Notes: a model not told the origin generated them from the letters alone. 62,222 nucleotides of DNA from Microvirga puerhi (GCF_020089865.1 NZ_JAIRBM010000026.1:1-62222), one strand, 5' to 3'. Shown: positions 7,182 through 15,931, counted from the first letter of the stretch. Translations and numbers: made by a program.

Positions 7182-7922
7182 ATGTCGAGTTGGCGAGAAG
7201 AGAAAAACCAGAAGGCACATGCCCGGCTCGAGAAGCGCCTCTCTGAGCACTTTCCCTCGTGCGTTCTGTCCCACGCGCTCCGACAGCCGTTGATCCCGCC
7301 GACGCAGCGGCGCGCCATGGAGTCCTATTGGCGGCATCGTCCGCTTCTGGCCGATAGATTGGCCCGGGCTCTCGCAGCCAAGAGCGGACAGCCTGCAGGC
7401 TGGCAGTGGCGCCTCGGATCCGGCAAGGACGAGGGCTTGCCGATGTCGTTTCGCTTGCCGCCGTCGCCCTATCGCGAGGGCGCCTTCTCGCGCGGGCCAG
7501 GGCATTGCTGCGTCTGCGGGCAGCCTGTTTATCGTCTGGGATGGAATCGTGATCTCTGGGGTGACGGCACGCCCAACAAGAATGCCTCCTGGCATGCCGC
7601 TTGTGTCGTGGCCTGGCAACTCTGGACTGCACCGACCGATCATCTGAGGATGCTGAAGCTTCGCCAGAGCCGGAAATGCGCAGCAACCGGACGTCGCCTG
7701 CTGAGGACTGCCGAGGTGGACCATCGCGTCCCGCTCTTTGCTGTCTGGTCCCAGTACCGTGCGAAACCTTGGCCGGAACTGCTTGCGTTCTGGGGCGCCC
7801 CCAATCTCCAAGTCATCAACAGAGCAGCGCATGTCGAGAAGTGTGCGGAGGAGGCGGCGCAGCGGTCAGAACGACGGATTGTCGTACTCTCTTCTAAGGA
7901 GAGGACTGTCGGGAGCGCATAA
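7182..7922 (+). CDS. HNH-like (zinc-ribbon) putative nuclease, uncharacterised
   Basis: A 246-residue, Arg/Trp-rich soluble protein. The middle has a CCVCG knuckle (about residue 109) and a HAAC pair (about 138), which could bind zinc. The C-terminal third resembles an HNH/beta-beta-alpha metal nuclease: TAEVDHRVPLFAVW (His after Asp), then NLQVINRAAHVEKCAEE, giving the D-H...N...H layout. No helicase, methyltransferase or integrase partner is adjacent. It is flanked by IS6 debris and followed within 12 bp by a 102-bp dispersed repeat. Nuclease activity is inferred from the motif only; it could be a structural HNH relative. Start at ATG 7182 has only a weak ribosome binding site. Confidence 0.65.
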   Translation: MSSWREEKNQKAHARLEKRLSEHFPSCVLSHALRQPLIPPTQRRAMESYWRHRPLLADRLARALAAKSGQPAGWQWRLGSGKDEGLPMSFRLPPSPYREGAFSRGPGHCCVCGQPVYRLGWNRDLWGDGTPNKNASWHAACVVAWQLWTAPTDHLRMLKLRQSRKCAATGRRLLRTAEVDHRVPLFAVWSQYRAKPWPELLAFWGAPNLQVINRAAHVEKCAEEAAQRSERRIVVLSSKERTVGSA

Positions 7923-7933
7923 GGAGTTGTGAG

Positions 7934-8035
7934 GCAGCGATGTCTCTCGCGATATTGAACTGCCACCGATCAGGCTTGCCGCAACCTTCTGAAAGGCCTC
8001 CCGTACCAGTCGCTCCACATAACCTCATGCTCTCC
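7934..8035. repeat. 102-bp dispersed repeat, copy B
   Basis: Near-identical counterpart of 4397-4498. It begins 12 bp after the HNH-like gene stop and ends exactly where an IS6 transposase fragment begins (8036), so it was probably cut by that IS or recombined with it. No protein recognised. Confidence 0.6.
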
Positions 8036-8228
8036 CAATTGGATCGAGCAGGACCATCGCGTCCTCAATCACCCGATCCCACCAAAGCTCGGCTTTAAGT
8101 CAGGGGCGTCCCCTTGGGCAACCCTGAAGGAGGCCGAGACGGTCCACATGATGCGCAAAGGTCAGGCGAAATACACCCGTAAATCGTTGCCATCGCATGC
8201 CGAGCAATTTGAACTGCGCGCTGGCTAA
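8036..8228 (+). pseudogene. IS6-family transposase, C-terminal fragment
   Basis: Translates as NWIEQDHRVLNHPIPPKLGF, then ETVHMMRKGQAKYTRKSLP and SHAEQFELRAG before a stop. This is the C-terminal quarter of the same IS6 transposase as at 6239 (IEQDHRAVKR... EMVHMMRK...), with internal change and several substitutions including Arg to Trp in the NRIEQDHR motif. An IS6-like terminal repeat is faintly visible near 8270. A diverged remnant. Confidence 0.7.
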
Positions 8229-8358
8229 ACGCACTATCGAATGCCTGTCCTTTCGTTGTCCCTCCACGAAATTCGCAACGCACCCTTTGTCCAAAAGGGT
8301 GGCTCGGTCCAACTCCTGTTTGAGCTGTGCAACGGTTTGCAGCAGACCCCTCTCAGAC

Positions 8359-9201
8359 CTAGCGGAGCCGCGCCTCGATTCGCCGCGAGGCGGCCATCAC
8401 CTGCTCTGCCGCGCCCAAGGGATAGAAGCGTGTCGCAGGACCGACGACAGTCAGTGCATAAAGTCCTGTTCCATCTTGGATCGGCACCGAGATCGAGGCG
8501 GTACCTGGCGTCACCTCGCCGAAGCTGATCGCATATCCGATCTGAGTGACCTCCTGCACACGCGCCAAGATCTGTGCGGGGTTCATCACCGTCTTGCTGG
8601 TCTCCATTTCAAGCGGCACGCGTTCGAGCACGTAGCGCAAGTCGTCCACCGGCATATGCGACATCAACGCGGCGCCCGTGGCACCGGAATGGAAGCGCGA
8701 GGAATAGCCGCGGCCGTATTCGAACTTGATCCCATGCAGCGATACGATCTCTTCGACAATGGCCTTGCGCGTGCCCATGCGTCGGCACAGGCAAACAGTT
8801 TCGCCGATGATATCCCGTAGTGCATACATCTCATCTGACGCCACTATCACATGGCGCGAGAACTGGCTTTCCATTTTTGCAGCCAAGCGCAGAAGATCCG
8901 CACTCAGGAAATAGTCTTTGGTTAGCGGATCCTGCGAGACAAAGCCGGCATCGGATAGGTTCTTCAGTAGCCGGTGCAGTGTGCCATTCGAATGGCCGGT
9001 GATCCGCGACAGTTGGGAAAACCGCGAGACCCCCTCGGCCAGCAGATCGAGAAGCTGCGCACTCTTCCCAACCATGTTCATAGCTTTCGGCGGAGCAGGC
9101 GCGGTTCCTTCCTGCTGCATCTCTGCGGTCAATTCCATAAGATCCCCATTATGTTCGTCGGGCGGCGCAATATCTCGTGCGCCACCGGCCGGGTCGTTCA
9201 T
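8359..9201 (-). CDS. IclR-family transcriptional regulator
   Basis: About 280 residues. After a roughly 40-residue polar extension comes the IclR winged helix (AMNMVGKSAQLLDLLAEG, HSNGTLHRLLKNLSDAGFV), then the effector-binding domain (GETVCLCRRMGTRKAIVEE, FHSGATGAALMSH, GYAISFGEVTPGTASISVPI). It starts one base after the stop of the ornithine-cyclodeaminase-like pseudogene on the same strand, so the two were an operon and the regulator probably controlled that catabolic gene. With its partner broken the regulator may be an orphan. An earlier Met than MNMVGK could be over-annotated; the N-terminal 38 residues look disordered. Confidence 0.87.
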   Translation of the reverse strand: MNDPAGGARDIAPPDEHNGDLMELTAEMQQEGTAPAPPKAMNMVGKSAQLLDLLAEGVSRFSQLSRITGHSNGTLHRLLKNLSDAGFVSQDPLTKDYFLSADLLRLAAKMESQFSRHVIVASDEMYALRDIIGETVCLCRRMGTRKAIVEEIVSLHGIKFEYGRGYSSRFHSGATGAALMSHMPVDDLRYVLERVPLEMETSKTVMNPAQILARVQEVTQIGYAISFGEVTPGTASISVPIQDGTGLYALTVVGPATRFYPLGAAEQVMAASRRIEARLR

Positions 9202-9202
9202 T

Positions 9203-10087
9203 TCAGCCCCAGTGACCCTGTTCCCAAAGGATTAGCTCCTGTCCGGCGGCCCTTACTTCCGCAGCCTTCTGAACGCGATTGCCGCAGATTGCATCATAGA
9301 TTGCCATGCCTCGCGCGAAATAGACAATGATCTGGTCATCGTTATCGCGCCCGGCGACGTCGCCCGCGATGACACCCCCCAGATCCAGGAGCTGATCCGG
9401 CTTCAGGATCCCGGCATCCACAAGGCAGCCCGGCGTGAGGTTGTGCCGCTCGATGGATTCTGCGGCATTCGCGTAGAACTTGTCGGCATGTTCATACAGG
9501 TCGAATTTCGCATCCCAGATCGAAAGATAGATATAGAGCGCGCCGCGCTTGAACCACTCGTACGGAATATAGGCCTGTTCGGGCACAGTAAGCGTTGTTG
9601 CCGGCATGACGATATCCGCTGCGCGGACGGCCGCCTCGACACTGTCGGCCACCTGGGTCCGAACCTTCAGCTCCTGCTCGATCCGGCGTGCGTAAGCTTC
9701 TGCCCGCTCGCGGTTCAGGTCGAAGACATGAACAACGCCGATATCGGCGCCATCATTGCAGACGTGGTGCAGGGCTGCCATGGCCGCTTGGTTGATCGGA
9801 CCGACACCAATCAAGCATACGTCATTCACCCCTGAGTGCCGCAGGTAGCGTGCGCCAATCGCGCCGAGCGCGCCAGTGCGGGTGCAACTGATTACCGCAC
9901 AATCCATCAGGGCAATAGGATATCCGCTTTCGGGATCGAGCATAGTCAGGAGACCCGAGGCCCGGGGTCCGCGGTTCTTCTGCGGATTCTAGGGATTCGA
10001 AGGGATGTTCTTGACGCCGACCATGCGCTCGCCGGCATTGTCAACGAAGGCCGCATGGCAGTTCACACGCTTTGTCCCCTTGTAGCC
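9203..10087 (-). pseudogene. Ornithine cyclodeaminase / mu-crystallin family, nonsense-mutated and 5'-truncated
   Basis: The intact-looking 3' part (246 codons from 9943) has the NAD-binding Rossmann segment VCLIGVGPINQAAM and the family's RTGALGAIGARYL motif. Reading further upstream in the same frame, homologous sequence (GYKGTKRVNCHAAF, RMVGVKNIPSNP) continues but is broken by a TAG at 9991-9989 and stops at the IS6 end at 10088, so the N-terminal substrate-binding part is lost. The parent enzyme would deaminate or reduce an amino acid or imine with NAD(P)H. Coupled to the IclR gene downstream. Confidence 0.8.
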
Positions 10088-10902
10088 GGGGATCGTTGCA
10101 TTAACCCCGGCCGTATAACGAGGAGCGGTTCGTCAAGGAGCCGTCTCGTTGTCTCTGTTCAAGCGCCGCCGCTTTCCTGTCGAGATCGTCCTGCTGTGCG
10201 TGCGCTGGTATTGCAAATACGGGATCAGCTATCGCAACTTAGCTGAGATGATGCAAGAGCGCGGTGTGGAGGTCGATCCCTCCACCATCTTCCGCTGAGT
10301 TCAGCGCTACGCGCCCGAGATCGAGAAGCGGATCCGACCTTACCAGGGACCTCGCTCAGGATCGTGGAGGGTGGACGAGACCTATGTGCGGGTCGGTGGC
10401 AAATGGAAATACCTGTTTCGGGCTGTCGACAAGCACGGTCAGCTGATTGACTTTATGCTCTCCGACCGTCGCAACACCCGAGCGGCTTATCGCTTCCTGC
10501 GAAAAGCCCTCAAGACGATGATTACCTATCCGCCATCTTCGATCACAACTGACAAACTCGCTTCCTACCCGAAGGCAATCCAACGCTTACAAAGCGAAGG
10601 GCTGCTGTCGAAGGATGCCGAGCATCGCACCTCGAAATTTCTCAATAACGTCATTGAGGCGGATCATTGTGCGCTCAAGCGCGTGATCCGGCCGACACGC
10701 GGCTTCTAGAGCATGAAAACGGCGCGTGCAACAATCAAAGGCTTCGAGGTGATGCGCATGATCCGTCGCGGGCACTGCATCTCGCAACTGCAAGGAGTGA
10801 CAGGCGAAAACGGTCTCGTTAACCGGCTCTTCGCTCTCGCCGCGTGAGGCAAGCTCCCAGATGGGTTCGTTATGCCCTTTCCAAGTTACTGCAACAGAGC
10901 CC
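10088..10902 (+). mobile_element. IS6-family element, divergent subtype, copy 2 (815 bp)
   Basis: Ends GGGGATCGTTGCATTAAC (10088) and, inward from 10902, GGGCTCTGTTGCAGTAAC form imperfect terminal repeats. The enclosed transposase is a different IS6 subtype from the other four copies (SLFKRRRFPVEIVLLCVRW rather than FKGRHFDRSVILLC). It truncates the ornithine-cyclodeaminase-like gene. Confidence 0.8.
10149..10847 (+). pseudogene. IS6-family transposase (second subtype) with two internal stops
   Basis: Reads from a TTG at 10149 with all IS6 landmarks: CVRWYCKYGISYRNLAEMM, SWRVDETYVRVGGKWKYLFR (first catalytic Asp), SITTDKLASYPKA (second), VIEADHCALKR (Glu). A TGA at 10296-10298 stands where Trp is expected (STIFR-W-VQRYAP) and a TAG at 10707-10709 where Gln is expected. 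The start itself may be a mutated ATG. Clearly inactive. Confidence 0.85.
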
Positions 10903-11306
10903 ATGAGGCGCCCCTTCTCTCATTCAGAGCCCCTGGTACCTACAGTCGGCACATGTCACTTCCTGGCACTCCTGCGACGTCGGCGCTCGGTTCGCTTGAG
11001 ACCTCAAGAGCTGACGTTCGTTAAGCGGTCAGAATGTGAAAGTTTGACCCGAAGGAGACTTTCGGCGCGCCTGCTCTCGGTCGAAGGCTACGACGAGCCT
11101 ACCGTAAACGAGGACCGTTCGCGCCCGTTCGGCGAGGCTGGCGCCAGACTGGATCCTGTCTGTGAACTCTACCTGCTCGAGCGCCTCACTCGGCGGCCTG
11201 AGATACACCTGGAGTCGTCGTAATCGCCGGCATCAGCTCGAGCCAGTCCATCATTGTCTTATCCATGTTATAAGGAACGCCTCAGGGTGAGCGGAGGATT
11301 GGGATT
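10903..11306. other. Intergenic region before the nitrilase gene
   Basis: About 400 bp without a gene I can support. The open frames here have no ribosome binding site and no recognisable motif. The last 60 bases must hold the nitrilase leader; GGAGG at 11294-11298 lies about eight bases before its ATG. No hairpin or IS end is obvious apart from the IS6 end at 10902. Confidence 0.4.
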
Positions 11307-12320
11307 ATGACTGATGCCAATGGGACGGGCTCGCATGGCGCAGCCCGACGCGTTGCGGTGGTTCAGGCGGCTCCCGTCGCGTTCAATACTGCCCGAACTC
11401 TGGAGAAAGTCTCGGATCTTGCGTCCGACGCCGCGCGGGCGGGCGCGCGCCTGACGCTCTTTCCGGAAGCTTTCATCTCAGCTTACCCGCGCGGGCTTGG
11501 CTTCGGCGCTGTGGTAGGATCCCGGACCGCCACCGGACGGGAGCAGTTCCGGCTTTATTGGGAAAGTGCGATCGACGTGCCGGGGCCGGACACGGAGCAT
11601 CTCTCCCGGATTGCACGAGCTAACCAGATCCATCTCGTGATCGGAGTGATCGAGCGGGACGGGGGCACCCTCTATTGTACGGTGCTTTTCTTCGGCCCAG
11701 ACGGCCGCTATCTCGGCAGGCACCGCAAGCTCATGCCTACCGCGAGCGAACGCCTGATCTGGGGCTTTGGCGATGGCTCGACCCTACCAGTGCTGCAAAC
11801 CGACATCGGGCGGGTCGGTGCGGTCATCTGCTGGGAGAACTACATGCCGCTTTTGCGGACGGCCATGTACGCCAAGGGTGTTGAGATCTACTGCGCGCCG
11901 ACCGCGGATGGGCGAGACACCTGGCTGCCGACCATGCAGCATATTGCACTGGAAGGCCGCTGCTTTGTCCTGTCCAGCAACCAGTTCGCCCGGCGACGGG
12001 ACTACCCGCCGGAATACGAGACGGCGTTCGGCGACGAGCCGGATACGGTCCTCTCCCGCGGCGGAAGCTGCATCATCGGCCCACTTGGGCAGATTCTCGC
12101 CGGTCCGGATTTCACGGGCGAGGCCATCCTGACCGCGGACATTGATCTTGGTGAGATCGCCCGTGCCCGCCTCGATTTCGATGCGGTGGGCCACTATGCC
12201 CGGCCCGATGTCTTTCAACTGCATGTTGACGAGACAAGTCGGACTGCCGTCTCTTTCCGCAATACCACCCCCAGCGAAGGCGCGTCACTGACTGTGCCGG
12301 ACACCGCTGGCGTCACCTGA
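11307..12320 (+). CDS. Nitrilase (carbon-nitrogen hydrolase)
   Basis: A 337-residue nitrilase-superfamily protein with the full catalytic set: Glu in LTLFPEAFISAYPRG (about residue 55), Lys in LGRHRKLMPTASERL (about 138) and the nucleophile Cys in GAVICWENYMPLLR (about 172). CWENYMP is characteristic of true nitrilases rather than amidases. It would hydrolyse a nitrile to a carboxylic acid and ammonia, probably as a spiral oligomer in the cytoplasm; aliphatic versus aromatic preference cannot be told. GGAGG supports the start. Downstream lies only an IS1595 transposase remnant, so it is probably monocistronic. No defect seen. Confidence 0.92.
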   Translation: MTDANGTGSHGAARRVAVVQAAPVAFNTARTLEKVSDLASDAARAGARLTLFPEAFISAYPRGLGFGAVVGSRTATGREQFRLYWESAIDVPGPDTEHLSRIARANQIHLVIGVIERDGGTLYCTVLFFGPDGRYLGRHRKLMPTASERLIWGFGDGSTLPVLQTDIGRVGAVICWENYMPLLRTAMYAKGVEIYCAPTADGRDTWLPTMQHIALEGRCFVLSSNQFARRRDYPPEYETAFGDEPDTVLSRGGSCIIGPLGQILAGPDFTGEAILTADIDLGEIARARLDFDAVGHYARPDVFQLHVDETSRTAVSFRNTTPSEGASLTVPDTAGVT

Positions 12321-12329
12321 TCATCGAAT

Positions 12330-12587
12330 GGCGAGAGCATCTCGACGAACCAGATCGAGAGCGTCTTCTCGCGGGTGCGGCGGGCCTACAGGGGCATCCA
12401 TCATCGCTTCTCGGTGAAGTACCTGGACTGGTACATCGTCGAACTTTCCCGGCGCGAAGACCGTAGCCGCCTCGGCAACCGTGGGCAGACGCTCGAGATG
12501 CTCGGGCGAGCGCTAGCCCATCCGACCTCACGGAACCTATGCGGCTACTGGCAGGGCAACAAGCCACCGACCTGGTGTGGGAACTAG
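12330..12587 (+). pseudogene. IS1595/ISXO2-like transposase, C-terminal fragment
   Basis: Reads TNQIESVFSRVRRAYRGIHH, then RFSVKYLDWYIVELSRRED. This is the end of the ISXO2-like DDE domain, where an N-x-E-S segment precedes a kinase-like RxxYxGxxH motif and a KYL helix. The N-terminal zinc ribbon and the first two catalytic acids are missing. It follows the nitrilase stop by about ten bases. Confidence 0.65.
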
Positions 12588-12597
12588 GCGGCAAGGC

Positions 12598-13029
12598 CTA
12601 ACGCGCGATCTCCCAAAGGTTCTTGCGCCCATCGACGGTTCCTGCCTGTCGCACCCGTCCACGCTTCTCCAAGTTCGAAAGGGTGGCTGAGATACGGCTC
12701 GGCATCGCCTTGAAGAAGGGATCGTCCTCGGCAAGTCCCTTATCCCTCGCAATGGCCGAGGAGCACGCCGCCGTGCTGATGGATTCCTTGGCTTCCCGGA
12801 TCGTCTTGAGGGCGATCGCGCTCAGGTTCTCTCCCGTGAGCGGGTTGCTGCCAGCGGGCAGCTTCTTTCGTGAGGTTATGGTCGGCAGAATGCTTGGGTC
12901 GAACAACCTTGCGACCTGATCGATGGCGGCCAAATCGCTGTCGATTTGCTTGATCTCCTGTTCCAGGGTTCGCCGCCGCTCGGTTAACTCGCCACGCTTC
13001 TTTAATAACTCCTCAACTGCACCCGCCAT
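12598..13029 (-). CDS. Hypothetical coiled-coil protein with a C-terminal winged-helix-like domain
   Basis: 143 residues from ATG 13029-13027, chosen over an upstream in-frame start because a GGAG-type site lies close by and the extension (MCRVSLHN...) is not protein-like. Residues 1-40 form a charged coiled coil (ELLKKRGELTERRRTLEQEI). Residues 65-143 look like a small winged-helix or FtsK-gamma-type DNA-binding fold (SAIALKTIREAKESIS... ISATLSNLEKRGRVRQAG). Proteins of this layout are common uncharacterised proteins in Hyphomicrobiales. Function unknown; a regulator or chromosome-associated factor is possible. Confidence 0.6.
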   Translation of the reverse strand: MAGAVEELLKKRGELTERRRTLEQEIKQIDSDLAAIDQVARLFDPSILPTITSRKKLPAGSNPLTGENLSAIALKTIREAKESISTAACSSAIARDKGLAEDDPFFKAMPSRISATLSNLEKRGRVRQAGTVDGRKNLWEIAR

Positions 13030-13337
13030 CCTACGCTCCGCTCGCCCCGAATTATGCAAGGAAACCCTGCACAATTGGTTGCGGACATTATCGGATCAGG
13101 TCACGGAAATCTGGTGGCGTTTGCTACCGAATGCCGCGAATTTATCTGAGCGGACGGAGATTGGTTCCGCGTGACAACCTGCCAACAAGATGGCATCTCT
13201 ATCGCACAGGAAGTACGGCTGCTCGCGATCTCCGACGCGGAGTGATGGCGAGTGAGGCCTGTTGCTGGGCCCGTATTGCTCGCCGGCGTAAGCCTTACAC
13301 TTGGTGGCTCCCCACGAACGGAAACAACCTGGACAGT
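13030..13337. other. Intergenic region, no gene seen
   Basis: About 300 bp between two minus-strand genes. It must hold the promoter of the coiled-coil/winged-helix gene. I see no open frame with a start signal, no IS end and no clear hairpin. Confidence 0.4.
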
Positions 13338-14909
13338 TTACTGCGGCAGCCCGGCTCGGCGGAGCGTCTCGATGTAGGTTTGCAATACCGGCTCGCTGAC
13401 ATACGGCATCCGATCAGGGATCCTGGCGACAGTTGCGTCCGGTTCGATCGTCAGGATCTCGTTCACGATCAGTCGCGCTCTGTCCACTTCGCCAACATTC
13501 ACCAGAGCGACCGCGAGGCTGCGGAGCGCGAGAGCAAAGCGGCGATTTTGAACCACCGCCTGTTCAGCCCACCAAACCGCCTCTGGATATTTGCCTTCGG
13601 CAATATACGTGAACGCCATCCCGGCCAGCGCGACCCATGGCGTGGGAGGGGTGGGGTTGAGACGCCTGGACTTCTCGATCAACTCCCGGCCCGCCGCGGG
13701 ATTTCCATTCGCGGCCTCGACCCAGCCAGCCAGCGCCATTGCGATCTCGGAGTTCTGATTGATGCTCAGCGAGCGCCGAAAAAGCTCCTGGGAGCGTGGC
13801 CCGTCCTTGGCCAAGACCCAGATCGCGAATGCTGCCATCCACAGCACGTTGGGGTCGTTAGGAGCAAGGGCGATGGCATCCCACGCCAGCCGCACGCCCC
13901 TGGAGCTTGGCTCCTCCGAGGGGCCTGCCCAACCCTGGAAGAGGGACAAACCGCGATAGCACGCCGAAGCCGCCATGGCCTGAGCGTAGCTGGGATCACA
14001 CTCCAGGGCCTTGTCAAAGCAATGCAAAGCCTCAAGAGTGGCTTCAGCGGTGTATTCGTTGATCAATGAGAGCCCACGGAGATAGAGGTCATAGGCATCC
14101 GGGCTCTGTGGCGGCCGCCGACGGGTACGGTCAGCCTCGGTAAACAGCAGCTTCGGTTCGATAATCGCAACCACACTTTCTGTGATCCGGTCCTGGAGCT
14201 CAAAGACGTCTTGGGAGCCCCCATCGAAGCGGTCAGCCCACAGATGGGCCCCAGATCTCGCGTCGATAAGCTGGGCCGTAATGCGCAATCGCGCGGCGCT
14301 GCGGCGGACGCTGCCTTCCAGCACATAGCTCACGCCGAGTTCATCCCCGATCCGCCGAATGTCGACCGATCGTCCCCTGAAAGTGAACGAGGAGTTCCGG
14401 GCCAAGACAGTCAATCCACTGCATTGCGCCAGCCCGGTAATGATCTCCTCGGACATCCCATCTGCAAAATAGTCGTCTTCTCGATCACCGCTCATGTTGT
14501 CGAACGGCAGCACGGCAATCGATGGGCTTTTGGCTGTGGAATCCGAGGAAGTAGCCTGTAGGGACACCGGCTCAAGTTCTGACTTTGCGTTCCATTCCTG
14601 CTCTTCTCGGACCTCCCCAACAAAGCGGACGCCCTTGCGCGGCAACGTCCGGATCAGACGCTGCTCCGAGCCGGAGTCGCCGATCGCCGCTCGTGCGGCA
14701 TTGATCCGGCTGCTCAGGGTTGATTCGGATACGAGGCGCCCCCGCCACACGGCTTCGAGCAGGTCATCCCTGCTGGCCACCCTGTCGCGTGTGCGGATCA
14801 GGAATTCCAGGACATCGAACACCTGAGGCTCAAGTTCAATGCGGTCGCCCGTCCGACGGAGCTCGCGACGGTCGGGGTCAAGCACGAAGTCATCAAACAG
14901 GTAGCGCAT
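13338..14909 (-). CDS. CadC-type winged-helix regulator with TolB-like and TPR domains
   Basis: 523 residues. Residues 1-100 are an OmpR/CadC-type winged helix (FVLDPDRRELRRTGDRIELE, EPQVFDVLEFL, SSRINAARAAIGDSG, IRTLPRKGVRFVGEV). About residues 130-260 form the TolB-N-like or adenylate-cyclase-associated domain (IAVLPFDNMSGDREDDYFAD, GMSEEIITGLA, YVLEGSVRRSAARLRITAQL, GAHLWADRFD). The remaining 250 residues are TPR-like helical repeats. Such proteins without a cyclase domain are frequent, poorly understood regulators in Bradyrhizobium and Methylobacterium. No transmembrane segment separates the DNA-binding domain from the rest, unlike CadC. No cognate operon is obvious nearby. Confidence 0.85.
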   Translation of the reverse strand: MRYLFDDFVLDPDRRELRRTGDRIELEPQVFDVLEFLIRTRDRVASRDDLLEAVWRGRLVSESTLSSRINAARAAIGDSGSEQRLIRTLPRKGVRFVGEVREEQEWNAKSELEPVSLQATSSDSTAKSPSIAVLPFDNMSGDREDDYFADGMSEEIITGLAQCSGLTVLARNSSFTFRGRSVDIRRIGDELGVSYVLEGSVRRSAARLRITAQLIDARSGAHLWADRFDGGSQDVFELQDRITESVVAIIEPKLLFTEADRTRRRPPQSPDAYDLYLRGLSLINEYTAEATLEALHCFDKALECDPSYAQAMAASACYRGLSLFQGWAGPSEEPSSRGVRLAWDAIALAPNDPNVLWMAAFAIWVLAKDGPRSQELFRRSLSINQNSEIAMALAGWVEAANGNPAAGRELIEKSRRLNPTPPTPWVALAGMAFTYIAEGKYPEAVWWAEQAVVQNRRFALALRSLAVALVNVGEVDRARLIVNEILTIEPDATVARIPDRMPYVSEPVLQTYIETLRRAGLPQ

Positions 14910-15126
14910 GGTGAGGCTCCTACCGGGAGCACACCAGCGCAGATTATCACGACCGCGGCTGGGGCAACAATCGCTTCCGTGGAGTCAGAAAATCAGGGAT
15001 ACCTGACCGTACGCTAGCTCCTGGCGGCGTTTGTGTTGGTTGATGACCGCGGGTTGATCCTATGACGTCGCCGTCTACATAAAGCGTGGGCTGGGGTTGG
15101 GCGAACCTTTCGAAAGGGGATCCACC

Positions 15127-15555
15127 ATGGCCAAGCCTCTCTCCGAACTACTCACTGAATTGTCGGCTCGCGCCAAGAACGCCGAGGATCATGTGGCGGC
15201 GGCCCAGCAGGAGGCGCATGACAAGATCGCGGCGCGTAGGGAGCAGTCACGTGCCGCCGTCGAGACGGCAATCACGAAGGTGAATCAGGACATCAAGTCT
15301 GCTGGCGAAACTGCGGCTGACAAATGGAAGTCGCTGCAAGCAAAAGTCGCCGCTGACATGGAGGCCCTGAAGGAAAATATGGCCCAGCGTAAACATGAAC
15401 GAGATGTCAAACACGCGGAGAACCGTGCCGAAAGGCTAGAGTGGGAGGCCGCTCTTGCGATTGACTATGCCGCGGCGTCGATCGAACAGGCCGAGCTGGC
15501 CGTCTATGATGCCATTATTGGCCGCGTTGAGGTCGCACAGGCCAGAAACGCCTAA
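15127..15555 (+). CDS. Small coiled-coil protein of unknown function
   Basis: 142 residues from ATG 15127, supported by GAAAGGGGA six bases upstream; the in-frame ATG ten codons earlier lacks such a site. Almost entirely alpha-helical and charged, with long Ala/Glu/Lys/Gln heptads (DHVAAAQQEAHDKIAARREQ, MAQRKHERDVKHAENRAERL) and an Ala-rich C-terminal helix (AALAIDYAAASIEQAELAVY). No signal peptide or membrane segment. Uncharacterised proteins of this kind recur in Hyphomicrobiales; the amphipathic helices could suit a phasin-like or structural role, but that is a guess. Confidence 0.7.
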   Translation: MAKPLSELLTELSARAKNAEDHVAAAQQEAHDKIAARREQSRAAVETAITKVNQDIKSAGETAADKWKSLQAKVAADMEALKENMAQRKHERDVKHAENRAERLEWEAALAIDYAAASIEQAELAVYDAIIGRVEVAQARNA

Positions 15556-15649
15556 GCACTGCCTTTCGATCCGATGCTCATTTTCTCAAGCTGCGCATCG
15601 TGCGGAAATCGCGATCCACTTATCTGCTCTGCACGGTGCGCTACGCTGA
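15556..15649. other. Start of a 786-bp stretch (15556-16341) with IS debris and repeats only
   Basis: No gene is supportable between 15556 and 16341. The stretch holds an IS5 transposase remnant (15650-15797), a near-perfect palindrome (15901-15931) and a 22-bp periodic repeat (16199-16264), listed separately. The remainder shows nothing I can name. Confidence 0.4.
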
Positions 15650-15797
15650 CTGCTGATGCGTGCAGACCCAAGGCCCGTCCAGTATCAGATTTCGGCTCCC
15701 AGCTTCCTTGGTCAGGTCCACAGATACCTTTGCCGAAATCCCGGCCTTGATCCAACGGCTGAAGCGGTTAAGCGCCTTCTTCCACTTGTCGTAGCGC
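15650..15797 (-). pseudogene. IS5-family transposase, internal fragment
   Basis: Minus-strand translation RYDKWKKALNRFSRWIKAGI, then after a collapsed section LILDGPWVCTHQQSA. This corresponds to the N-terminal helix-turn-helix end and the first strand of the DDE domain of IS5-type transposases (usual pattern W-x-x-V-x-x-R-F-x-R-W, then LDSTxVRAHQHAA). The catalytic Asp is kept but the next residue (Ser/Thr) is not. Short, degenerate, no ends seen. Confidence 0.5.
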
Positions 15798-15900
15798 TCA
15801 AAAGGTTATGCCAATGAGCGCTCGGGCACAGAATCCCGATATCCCCTTCCGACATAGACGGCAGTCCGCTCCCGTCCTGCCAAGGTCTCTAGCCTTATCA

Positions 15901-15931
15901 TGCAGCGGCAACATAAGTTGTTGCCGTTGCA
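15901..15931. repeat. 31-bp near-perfect inverted repeat
   Basis: TGCAGCGGCAACA and TGTTGCCGTTGCA are 13-bp arms around a 5-base centre, with a single G/T mismatch that would still pair in RNA. No T-tract follows, so a protein-binding palindrome is at least as likely as a terminator. No adjacent intact gene explains it; the nearest start codon downstream is at 16342. Confidence 0.55.
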
